Below are positions 21,902 through 32,774 of a DNA stretch of 64,000 nucleotides, piece after piece. Source of the stretch: Filosporella fistucella (lineage: Eukaryota > Ascomycota > Leotiomycetes > Helotiales). Location of the stretch: contig JAQJZZ010000010.1 in the NCBI GenBank assembly GCA_030077755.1, positions 4,836,001 through 4,900,000 of the forward strand, in the 5' to 3' direction. Position 1 is the first letter of the stretch. The number at the start of each line of letters is the position of its first letter. The position numbers were made by a program, and so were the translations under genes. The notes beneath the pieces were generated by a model. That model saw only the letters and a program-made list of their open reading frames with translations. It did not search any database and was not told the DNA's origin.

Positions 21902-24900
21902 CTATAAACCCTTAACAAAACTCCTCTCATCAAACAAATCTCTTAACAATCCCTTCCTACATCCCTCCCAATCCACTGCACTCATGCGATACGTACTCTC
22001 AAAAGCAAAAATACTAAGCTGACTAAAGAACGGTCTCAGCACCTTAGCAACAAGCTCATCTTTCCTCTCCCAATTTCCTTCATCGCTGATACCACCCGGT
22101 CCAATGAGAGGAGTGCGGAGTGAAGAGTTAGAGGCCTGAATAGCAGCTGATTCGGTTTGGGTGGTAGAGAGGAGAGCAGTGGAGCCTAGTTCTTCTGAGA
22201 GCTCATCGATGAGGGCGATGGGGTGGAGATGGGCGGGGCGGTAGACGGCATCGATGGTGTCGGTTATGAAGAGCCATTCGTGGAGTTGGAAGTCATCTGG
22301 GGCGATGCAGAGGAGAGTGTCTAGGAGTTTGCAGGCTTGAATGATGGAGTAATTGTTGTAGGTTTCTGAGGCGGCGCTGTGGTCTGGTGCTACCACTGAG
22401 GAGATGGCTGCTTGTAGTTCGGCGTTGACGATTGGCCAGAGAGTGGCGAGGTGGACGGCTGAGGTTTTGAGAGCGAGGGCTCGGAGGAGGAGGTAAATGT
22501 CTGCTCGGGTTGTGGAGGAAGGTGAAGAGGTGGTTGTAGCGGAAAGAAGATCAACTATCTTCTCTTGCATGGCTGGTAAGTCAGTGACGAAGTTATCATT
22601 CATGGTGGCTAGGATGAGAGTTGCGATTCGACGGAGATTGAGTTGTGTCTTGCGATCTGCTTCAAGTCTTGCTGATGTAGCTCCCACACCAAAAACTATA
22701 CCTGCAGTTGTTGGGGCAAGTAATCTCGAAAGCAGTTCTGGCATTCTCTCCTTGTCGCTGAGAGTCCACTGTCGTAACAAAGGCAACCAGTCATCCTCAA
22801 CCAGTAAAATCGGACTAGAAAAGAACTTGATATCATTGAAAGCATCTCCAAGGTCTTTCTTCCAAGACTTCTGTGCGTTAGGAAGTCGAGATAATTGATA
22901 GAGAAGGACTAGAGTGCTCCTGGAAACGTTTTCGGGGAATGATTTCGATTTGAAAGTTGGTCCAATAACGCTGGTAGATATTGTATTCGCAGCAGTGAGA
23001 ATCCGATCAGGCTCGACGAGAATCTTAGGAAGATTGGGAGCAATAGATGCGAGGATGCCCACAATGTCATCTGTTCTTGACGTAGCCGGATCAGACTCAG
23101 TACTGTCCAGGAATCCCATTGGCCGAGTGGTGAAAATTGCTGTTAGAAGGCGGAGGAACAAATCCTAAGCTGTCAGTTACGCCCATAAATCAAATCATTG
23201 GATTACTCACCCCGAGCTCTCTTCTCATCCTCCGCTGTTCACCAAAATTCGTATTGTCAACCTTCTCACCGAGAATAGCAGCGAATTCTAACAGACTTGG
23301 AAGTGTCTGACGGTGCGGGAACGGATTTGCAAGTAAATCCTTCAAGAATGTCATACAATCCGTCCAGATCTCATCCATAGCGTCATCCTCCAATGAGCGA
23401 GCATACTCAACCAAGAACACCACAAGGTCTGTATCATTCAACGACGAAGTCAGGGTCGATTTTCTGTTAGGGTCTAACGCGGTCGGATTCGTACGACTAT
23501 AAATCGCATTAAAAATTGCTGGTATCGTATGCTTAGGCCGCGAACCATCAAGTACGTGAAGAAGATTGAAGACGATTGGTGATCTTTCTCCTGTACCAGG
23601 TTTCGATGATTTTTGCCAAACCTCAACAACAGTCTCTAAACACTCTAGAGCTTCTGCCGCGAAAAGATGCTCCAATAATCTTCGCGCTCTATTTCGCATA
23701 CGCAGAGATGTATAATTGAATGAAGCAGTCGACTCAGAATCCTGCATGACTTCATCCTTACCACCCCATGACCAGATCAGGAAGCATATCCGAACGGCAT
23801 CCTGAAAAGACAAGAGGACAGTCAAACGGTTATTAGCAGTAACACTTCTTGCTTGTGGTGTTTCCGAAGCAAACACGCCTGATACCATATTACCAAAAAA
23901 ACCTTGAGGTTGCTCAGGACTTTTCGCTGCTGGTGTTTTCAACTCTTCTTGAAGTAGTCTATCGTGTCCATTGGCCAAAACATGCTCGATAGCATTCAAT
24001 AAGGAGACAAGTGTAGATTCGGGCGCTGTTGAACCTCCGGCGGATGCACCGGATTCTCTGAACGTCCTCTGCAAGTCCGAAAACGTGTTATCAATTTCTG
24101 AGCAGAGTGTTTCGACCATTGGAATCATTATTTGGAAAATCGATTCAAAATAGAATGGAAGACATTCAGTAAGGAAGCTTACCCAGCTATCTAGGACTGG
24201 TCGACTCTTCTGTGAAGCGAACCCCGCTTGGAGGCATTTAACAAGAGCTGGCGGAGGAGGGGCAAATGGTGAGAGATCACCCTTTTCGGTCGTCAATGAA
24301 AGTCGCGAGCTCGAAGTTTCCTGCGTCAAGGGACGCTTGGCTTCCGTTGTAGGTGATGTAGGAGGTGCGATCGGTCTAGTTGCATTCTTAAGCCTAAGAG
24401 TATCAAACACAACGTCCAATAATAACACCTGGATAAATGGATCTGGCCCTTCGAGCGATTGGCCTAGTCGTTCTATCAGAACATGCTCTAGTTGAAGCTC
24501 AGCAAGTGGTAAAGAGTATGGGCCTAGGAGGATTTGGTGAAGAGTGGTCAGGGCAGTTCGGTGCAATTGACTTATGCGCGGCTCGAGGTCAGAATCGTTC
24601 GGATCATAGCGTCCGGAGATTGCCCTTAAGCAGACATGTAGGAAGAATTCCAGTAAAGTGATCTCGCCATCTCGTCCAGCTATCTCTGTCAGGATACTTT
24701 CACAATGTGAGATTTGAGTCTTACTGATTCGATGCAGTGACCGATGCGTTGCATCAGTTGAAATGCTATTACGAGCCAATGCTGCCCACATGCCATCCGA
24801 TGACCATCGAAGAATGTTTGACAATGTCCGCAAGTAATACAAACACTGATCCAAGTCATCTTCACCAGCGTAACTCTTGCGACTACTGTCAAGAAAATTT

Positions 24901-27758
24901 GATCCTTGATCCGGTAGTGATTGGAGGAACGTGAAGGTTGAAAATTTGGCCACGAACAAATGGAACAGCCTATAAAATTGATTAGAACGTCGTAAACAGG
25001 AAGAAATATTCACATACTTGTCAATTCCAACCAACCCCTGCAACCAAGTTCGTACTGTCATGAAAAGTTGGGTTCTCTCATCGAGGAGTGCGTCTAGAAG
25101 TAAGAACAAAGGTCTAGCAAGCATCACTTCGTAATTGCCTATTCCTGACATTCGGGTCGGATTTCTTGATTCTGCTATAGAAGCCTTTGAAGCTCTCCGG
25201 TCTAAATGCCCCGCATTGTCCTGCAGTGTATGAGTCCATAAAATGCTAAAGCTCCGACCCGGGTCAGCATCGCGGATTGCGAAAGTCCCATTAAGATCAT
25301 GCTCAACCATCACCGAGCAGATTGCTGCCTCAATCTCATGATTAGACAGAGTCAATGCTGTTTGCAGCTGCCATAAGCATCGAACAGTCTCCACATGATA
25401 CTTAGGTTGAGAAGCCGATAGATATGACCATGCTTGACGTACTAGAGGCTCCACGAGGCTTGACAGTTCGTTAGGCGATACGTAGGATGTGGAGTATAGA
25501 GTAGTGGCAAGAAATATTGTAGAATTGAAGGCGAGAAATGGCATTTGAGAGGGAGCTGACAACTTGTGTCGTAAAGACCGAAGAAGATTCTCCGTATCGA
25601 AGCTGCTCACTTTAGGCACTTTTGGTAAAATCATCACCAAAAGCTTGCTCTTGATACCAGCATCAGCACTTGACACTGGATCAGACAAGCTCAGGCAAGT
25701 GAGGATACCGGCTTGCCTCACTAGTAACTCGCCAATTTCTCGAAATGAAAATGGTGGTGGAAATGCATCGAGATTCCCTTGGTCTTGGACGTAAAAGGTT
25801 TTGATCTTTTGGAGTACTTCGAGGTTGGTTATATGTTCAGCGGCGTAATTGTCATGATGTTGAGTAGCTGAATGACTGGTTGAAGGCCGAATTTGAAATG
25901 CTCTTTCCGGAATCAGTTCTACCAAATCCATAGCAATCTTCAGAGCAAGTCCCGACACATCATCTGAGATGCTTTGATCTGCAGTTTCCTTCGGTGCTTT
26001 TTCTTGCAAATCTTCTAGCATTGCTAAAATCGACAATGTTGCGATTGGAGCATGAACCACCAGCATCTCCTCCTCGCGCACATTGAAATGAGCAATGATG
26101 AAGCTTACGAGGGAAAGTTTGTCGATCCTCTCCGCCGTAGCCAATTTGCCAGTGCCTATTGCTTGTGCAATTAAGCCCACAATTTCACCCCAAATCAGGC
26201 CACTCTCAACACCATCGAAAAATACACTAGCACTCCGAAGAACTTCTGAGAAATCTGCTTTTGTAGCTGCCTCGCCTTTGTATTTTCGGACACTGTCAAC
26301 TACAGGTAGAAATATGTCAGGAACAACAAGTCCGCCAATTTCCCACCTGTCCATCAAGGACAGACAAATTCGAAATGGCCGAGCTCTCTCAATAGAATTG
26401 ACAGATCCGCGCTCAATTAATTTGAGAAGTGCTTGTGTCAATGGCTGCAACCCGAACTCCTCAAAATAGAGAGTCCTTGAGCCTGCAGCAGCTCCCATTG
26501 GGTCGCCAGATACAGATGTGGGTGACTCTGAACCGCCTTCATGATCATTATTGGTTGGTTCGGGGCCTAATAACCAACTCCATAAGCGTCTATTGAGACT
26601 CATTTCTCGACGAGATACCACTCCTACGGCCGCTGCGATTAGTAGCTCTAAATCTTCAGACTTGACTCTCTTTTGTAGGACGTCCGAATGAAGTGGCAAG
26701 TGAGTTACTAGAAGGTCGAGAAACCCACGCTGTATCAATAATTGCTCATCGGCCAACCCCGCCGCAAAGCACCTCAACAACAGCCCTGGTTCTGGGGAAG
26801 TCACAATTTCTGCGAGTCGTTTGGAGTTTGTTACATTGTCCTCTTTTGCAAGCTGAGTTTTATGGCTAGCAGAGTCGGGTACAATTTGTTGACCGAGTTT
26901 GGGGAGATTTCGGACCAAATATGCCAATGCACCAAGTCTCCGACCATTGCTTGTGATAGCTGCAAGAAAGAAGCATTGCCAAAAATATTCATCCCCGCTA
27001 CTATGATTTTGCCCCAAGTCTTCTGTTGTAGATGGTCGTATGGCATGTTTGAACTCATCCAGGAGTTTCAGAGTCCGTTCAAATTCCTCACTTGTTTCCT
27101 CTTCAAGACCCGGCAGTAATGCCAGTATGAGAGCCCTCAGGGCAGGCCGGAGAGAGCGAGGGTCGAGTTGGAGCAGGTACTTTTCGAGAAGGTCTAAAAA
27201 TGGAGTCCGTACCGACAAAGAAGCGAATGAGAGCGTGGACGAAAGTCCAGGCAGATAAAGTGGCAGATCCCTTGACAGCACATCTTTGCCTATCATTGAG
27301 AATATGTATGCATAAACCTCGAGAGCTTTTTGATGTACACCTGAAGGGAGTGAGGGGTTCAAACACTGAGCTAAACGCTTTGCAACAATTGCTTTTGAAG
27401 GGACGGCGGTAATAGAGGCTGGATGTGCTTGTAAAGACTGCAGTCAAGTCAGAAATATACATGAGACAAAGTAGATTTACTACCTTTAATAGCCGTCCCA
27501 AAAAAGAAATATAGTCCGCCCATTCCTGGAGGGCAGTATCGAACAATGAGAGGGATCTCTCGACGCCGCTGGCATATCGTTTGAAAGCTTTATCCTTGCT
27601 TGGAGGTTCATCTACCCATTAATTAGAAGGGTCTTCAGGGGATCTGCGGGCTCGATATCATTACCAGAACCAAGCTGATTTCTCCATTTCCTCGAAATTG
27701 GTGAAGCTCTTCCTGAACTTGCAGGAGATACTGACTGTCGACCGGGCTCAAGGGCCAT
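21902..27758 (-). CDS. dopA: Dopey-family protein (DopA/Dop1)
   Basis: Exons 27758-27665, 27611-27484, 27437-25018, 24969-23211 and 23164-21902 sum to 5664 nt (1887 residues), in the normal size range for fungal DopA. The N-terminus carries the Dopey signature KDKAFKRYASGVERSL followed by FDTALQEWADYISFLGRLLK. The rest is helical, leucine-rich and HEAT-like, with a conserved C-terminal domain. Dopey proteins act with Mon2 and a flippase in endosome-Golgi traffic; in Aspergillus, DopA is needed for normal morphogenesis (family knowledge). The 48-nt segment 25017-24970 is a multiple of three and reads through, but starts GTATGT and ends TTTTATAG with a CTAAT branch site, so I call it an intron that a simple ORF finder would miss. 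The gene is divergent from MON1. Confidence 0.92.
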
Positions 27759-28006
27759 GATGTTGCGATGCGCAGGTGACAAGGACCAAGACTATGTGCA
27801 TCTTTCAAAAGCTTTGGTGAAATGCTTCATAGCTTTGTTGTGAACTTCCTAATGTGAAGTTATCCCCAAGGCTGACAATCCAAGCTCCGCGTGGCCTCTT
27901 CCGACAAGCTCGAGGCTGCCAGGTTCGGTAAATTGCCTTGTGCCCAAATCCCTGCAACTGCTTCTGTGAAAGACGTCAATGGCGAGCTTCCACGATACAC
28001 TGTCTT
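27759..28006. promoter_or_regulatory. Shared divergent promoter of dopA and MON1
   Basis: Only 248 bp separate the start codons of the two head-to-head genes, so their promoters and leaders must lie within this stretch. No TATA box is obvious. Upstream in-frame codons before the MON1 ATG extend back to 27938, but the ATG at 28007 ([10 protein letters not shown]) is the more natural start. Confidence 0.6.
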
Positions 28007-30195
28007 ATGGGCAACTCTACGACTTCCAGCGATAAAGCTTCCAATGACGGAGTCCATGCGAAACCTAATCCAACGCCGACGGTGCAGGCAAAGGCGGAGA
28101 ATGGCTCCAGCAATCCGATGACCGAAGCAACTGAAGGCACCGCTGTGCAGCGGCCAGAACAACGAGAAAGATCAGAGTCATCGACCGATACAATTATTCC
28201 CATTAGAGAGTGGCATGCATCAAATACCCGATCCTCTGAAGATGCGAATACCCAAACTGCCGAGGATGACAAAGAAAAGCGTCCACCGCTTCCACCTAGA
28301 CCTTCACTTCTAAAGACTGTGGAAAGACCTGGCACAGCAAGCGGCAAACCTACAACAGCACTATCTTCTGTGGAGATACAAACGCTGTCATTTCCAGATG
28401 GAACGAGAGGCACATTTTCAACCCCAGCCAGCCGCTCGATATCTGGCGCGGTCTCAATATCAGGGACATCTGGCGGAGCCAGTACTCCTAGCAGGAAATT
28501 CAGCCATAATTTGGGCGAGGATGATGGTGCAAGTCTAATGAGCTATGCACCAACAATGCGAGCAAACGCAGATCTTGCAAGCCTATTAGATGAAAGCCTA
28601 AACGCTCAAAGCCCTGCATGGGCACTGCTCAACTCTCAATCTGAGGGAGTGAACCCCTTTGAGAAGATCGAGTTTGAAGATCCGGTTTTACAGAACTTTG
28701 ATCAGGAATTTGATGAGATAGCAGATGTGGATAGGAATGGCGGCAATGAAGGCTCGTTTTGTCACTAGATTGTACTGGAACGCTTGCTAACAAAATGTTT
28801 AGAGGATCTCTTAGTGCAGTGGAAATCGAAATTGAAGCATTATCTCATTCTGTCGTCGGCTGGAAAACCCATCTACAGCAGACATGGAGATCAGAATTTG
28901 ATCAACGGCTATATTGGCATTATTCAAACCATCATATCCTTCTTCCAGGGTTCTGATGACCCTTTGCTGGGTTTCACGGCAGGGAAGACAAGGTTCGTGG
29001 TTGTCATAGAAGGGCCTCTTTATTTTGTTGCCATCAGCAAGCTTGGGGAAAGCGATGCCCAACTCAGACTTCAGCTAGAGGCGCTGTACATGCAGATTCT
29101 GTCTACTTTGACCCTGCCAACCTTGACGCAACTCTTTACCAATCGACCTAACACTGATCTTCGTAGACCTCTTGATGGCACGGAGACATTGCTGTCTTCC
29201 CTTGCTGATACGTTTACAAAAGGCTCGCCATCTACACTACTCTCTGCCCTCGAGTGTTTGAAGATTCGAAAATCTCAGCGAAATACCATCAATAACACAC
29301 TTCTCAAGGCTCGGAGTGACAAGTTGCTCTACGGCTTGATTGTTGCAGGAGGACGACTCGTTAGTGTGGTCAGGCCAAAACGCCATTCCCTCCACCCAGG
29401 TGACTTGCAACTGATCTTCAATATGCTGTTTGAAGCTGGAAGTGTCAAAGCAGGTGGCGGGGAAAATTGGATCCCTGTATGTCTTCCAGGGTTCAATAAT
29501 AGAGGATATCTGTACATGTATGTGAGCTTTTTGAGTGCGCTCGAAGATGGCGAGAATTCCGGAGAGCGGCCCGCCACAGCAAATAATAACCGAGAGGATG
29601 AAATTGCTATCATCCTAATTAGCGCCGACAAGGAGGGGTTCTTCGAGCTCAAACAGATGCGTGATGATGTGGTCAGTCAGCTCTCGAAGAATGGAAGCAT
29701 GAAAATTATCAAAAATGCTGTCCGAGAGGGGCGACCAAGCACGTCTGATATCGTCCCGGGGACAGTTCTACGGCATTTCCTCTACAGGTCACGGGCAAAT
29801 GTCCAATTCATGATGCCATCATTCGGTCCAAACTTCAACACGCTTATTGCTCGTCGAAGGTAAGATAGTGTACAATTTTTATCTGGTTAAATTTCTCATC
29901 CTCTATGCTGTAATCCCGATTCACATTTGCCATCACTCACAATGTGAACAGATTAATGTCCTTATACCATAACCTCCATGCATCTACTCATGCGAAACAT
30001 TCGCATCTTAAAGTACTAAGCTGTGTTGGTAAAGACAGCATCTCACTTGCATGGGTAACTCCTGTCTTTGAAATCTACTGTGTATCTGGACCCAACACAA
30101 CAGTTTCTGCACTTGCTCAAAGTGCTAATCGAGTCATTCAATGGGTGAAAAGAGAGGAGCAACGGGTTTTTATCATTGGTGGGGCAGTATTTTGA
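28007..30195 (+). CDS. MON1: Vacuolar fusion protein Mon1 (Rab7 GEF subunit)
   Basis: Exons 28007-28751, 28803-29859 and 29952-30195 give 681 residues. After a disordered N-terminus of about 245 residues come the Mon1 longin core motifs: [49 protein letters not shown] and, at the end, [19 protein letters not shown] and [10 protein letters not shown]. With Ccz1, Mon1 activates Ypt7/Rab7 on late endosomes, autophagosomes and vacuoles (family knowledge). The second intron is canonical (AG|GTAAGA...ACAG|A). The first cannot be closed in frame with a good GT donor. A GC donor at 28752 (GAAG|GCTCGT) with the CTAAC branch site and TTTAG acceptor at 28798-28802 keeps frame and gives [14 protein letters not shown]. 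Confidence 0.9.
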
Positions 30196-30895
30196 GATGA
30201 GATTCAAATCTCGAGAAAGGGAGTTCAAGAAAGGAGTAGAGTGACGCCTGTAGACAGGGCGCTGATCTGAGAAGAAGAACATTTCTCCGCAGACTACAAT
30301 AGCATCCAGAAGCTCAAGTAGCGGAGGATTAAGACGACGATACTGAGAACTAAAATCCATATCAGATTATGATACAGATTTCATATCCGAACGCTCAATT
30401 TCTATTCATTCAATGTCTCGTCATCAATCGGTATGTCTTGTGCATGTCTACCAGGGAACTCACCAAGTGTTCATCCAGCCCTTATCCTCCCCAATGCGAA
30501 ATCGAGAGTTCCTTTACGGTACCTGGAGGGGGACTAGTCGTTGGTTGCTTGAACTTCATACACTTCTCAAACTTCACTTTATATGTCGGCGTGGTGCACA
30601 CCAGCGGTGTGACAAGCGCGACAAATGAACCGAATTCACGACGTCGGCGCCCTTGTGCATTTGTTGCAGTGGTGATGGTTTACATTCCGTCGTCAACCTA
30701 TATATCCTCGTTCAAATACACCTTTCTTCTCCATTACAGTACCTTTACAGTCCATTGACCCGACTCCATGGCCCACAAATATGCTGCCGCCATAGTCAAC
30801 AGTCAATAGCAACCCAGTCCCGATATCCCACTCGCCAGCATGTTCAAGTTCCGAACTTACACTCTAGGTTTGAGAAGCTTTCTCTTCTTCAAACC
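30196..30895. other. Convergent spacer between MON1 and a minus-strand hypothetical gene
   Basis: About 700 bp of 3' flanking sequence. Short ORFs on both strands have no recognisable character. Nothing else supported. Confidence 0.45.
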
Positions 30896-31603
30896 TCAAT
30901 TCAGAACCTCGTTGTTCTTAGTAGCAGAAACAACTGTCGTGAGCGCAACACCTATAGCTGAAGTCTCCCCTTCACCTACAGCACCTGCAACCATAGTTTG
31001 GGTAACAATCATATCCTCCGACCGGTCCAACCCAGCTTCTGTTGCAGTCCTCTTCCTGCTCTTACGAGAGAAGCGTTCTGTAATTGTGCACTCTTGCCAA
31101 AAGTCATATATCCCAGCATTACGTCGCTGTAGGCTGGGACGAAATGAAAATGGTAGGGGAGTAAGTGGTGTCGTGCCTGGTGATAGGCTTCCTAAGCTAG
31201 CTTCGGATGAGCTAGGAGAGGAGGGGACATCGATAATTCGTCTTGTAAAGTATGGGGAGAGTGCCTTGATGAAGCTGGGGCTCGATTGCTGGTTATGTGT
31301 CTCAGGTGGCTGAGAGAAAGAGTCATTCTTCTTTGATTGCGAGCGTCCTTCGCAAGATGGACATTTTATTCTCTTCTTGGGAAGGAATCCGTCGTCAGAT
31401 TCATTGGCTGCTCTGGTAGAGGTGGTGATCTCGCTGTAGGGCCCATATTCGGTGTAAACATAAACCTCAGATAGGCCAACGATTACATCCTCGCAGGTGC
31501 ATTCATTCGATGCTGGGGCTAGGACAGTATGCGTCGCAAGGAGAGCCTTTGCCAGTGTTCTCGCTCGCGGATCCGTATAATTTTCCTCATGGATGCTCGC
31601 CAT
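30896..31603 (-). CDS. Hypothetical protein with CxC/CxxC cysteines
   Basis: I read a 235-residue protein from the ATG at 31603 (MASIHEENYTDPRARTLAKAL) to a stop at 30896. The first 60 residues look globular and acidic (ECTCEDVIVGLSEVYVYTEY). A KRIKCPSCEGR motif with a CxxC pair follows, then a Ser/Pro-rich stretch and a basic RFSRKSRKRT patch. The frame stays open upstream for another 20 codons. A separate frame at 31953-31630 could be an upstream exon joined through a GTGAGC donor, but I could not close that junction in phase with a good acceptor. I do not recognise the family. An overlapping + strand ORF is less protein-like. Confidence 0.45.
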   Translation of the reverse strand: MASIHEENYTDPRARTLAKALLATHTVLAPASNECTCEDVIVGLSEVYVYTEYGPYSEITTSTRAANESDDGFLPKKRIKCPSCEGRSQSKKNDSFSQPPETHNQQSSPSFIKALSPYFTRRIIDVPSSPSSSEASLGSLSPGTTPLTPLPFSFRPSLQRRNAGIYDFWQECTITERFSRKSRKRTATEAGLDRSEDMIVTQTMVAGAVGEGETSAIGVALTTVVSATKNNEVLN

Positions 31604-32774
31604 CTTGAAGCCACTGCCACTGTGACTACTCAGCTTTCTGTAACGACAGGGGAGGGGGGACAAAATTTAGGACTTTTACTGACGTGGACTCTCTGAATAT
31701 AGCTCACGGAATAAGATGAAGGCTGATGCAGTCCGCCAATTGTTTGATTACAATGAATTCTTCTTTCGTAGTATTCTTCAGTGCGAATATGAAAGCGCTT
31801 GCACTCCTGATTTGCATGGATTGTTACGACTTCCGTGGTCGAACGAAACACGAAGGAGGTGGTTGCACCAAGGTCGCTGCTGTTGCTCTCAGATTGGTTA
31901 TTCAACGAATTGGACATAGCAAGGAAATCGTTTGGACTGCAAATTGAAGACACAAGAAATTGAAATAAAGTTTCCAGGCGCTCCGGACACTTTTTACCTC
32001 AAATGCTACAGCATGTGAACCAACAGCAATTTGTGTGCGCTTGGTGGAGCCTTTCTAGATTATTACAAGTTATAGCACCGTTAACTCAACCAAATTAGCC
32101 GTCCTAGTTAACTGCCAATGCGGAATAGCTCTACTGAAAGATGTACTTTATTGAAAAAGAAGCTGGATAAAATTGTTCAAACCTAGGGATGGAAGATATG
32201 ATTTGATCATAATGAGTCTAAATATTCATGAAATAGAACACCCAGTTACAGAGAAAACGGAAGTCAGATTCATAGAAGAGAAATCTTTCCATGTAACTCT
32301 TTTCAATCGATTGCTCGGATTCTCAAGGGCGAAATACATTCTGGACAGCAATCTTTTCAATTTTTTGACGTCCTGTCAGTAAGAAGGGGTCGACCTCTTG
32401 AGCCTGTTTCCCTGGTACAATGTCGAGCATGAAGAATGAAATAGCTTGAGTAGTGACTTTGAGGAACCTATATATGGAGGGAATTTGTAATCTCACTTGA
32501 GTTGTTCGTTGCATCTGATCATCAATTAAGCTCGGTATCGAAGCCATTTGATTGTAGCTAAAGTCCTGTACACCACTAGTAAGTCTAAGTTCAGCCCTGT
32601 GGCCCCCGAGTCCCAACTAGGGTCCTGTACCCCACCAAGCTAAGCAACCAGGCAAACCTAACAGGCCCAAACGAGGCGGCTCAGTCACCAAGTAATATCA
32701 ATGACTTCATACCAGATATAAGATACAATAGCCGGTTCCACCAGACCTGACAGTCTAGACCAAATTTCCGTCAC
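31604..32774. other. Spacer of 1.2 kb upstream of the small hypothetical gene
   Basis: AT-rich between about 31960 and 32560. Contains a possible upstream exon of the neighbouring minus-strand gene (31953-31630, 107 codons) that I could not confirm, and otherwise no supported feature. Confidence 0.4.

Noticed and set aside
30840..31313. 157-codon + strand ORF
   Set aside because: It is antisense to a better minus-strand frame with a natural start and a CxxC motif.
31630..31953. Possible upstream exon of the 30.9-31.6 kb hypothetical gene
   Set aside because: The GTGAGC donor is good, but the CGTTACAG acceptor gives the wrong phase. The only in-phase acceptor is a poor CAGAAAG site.
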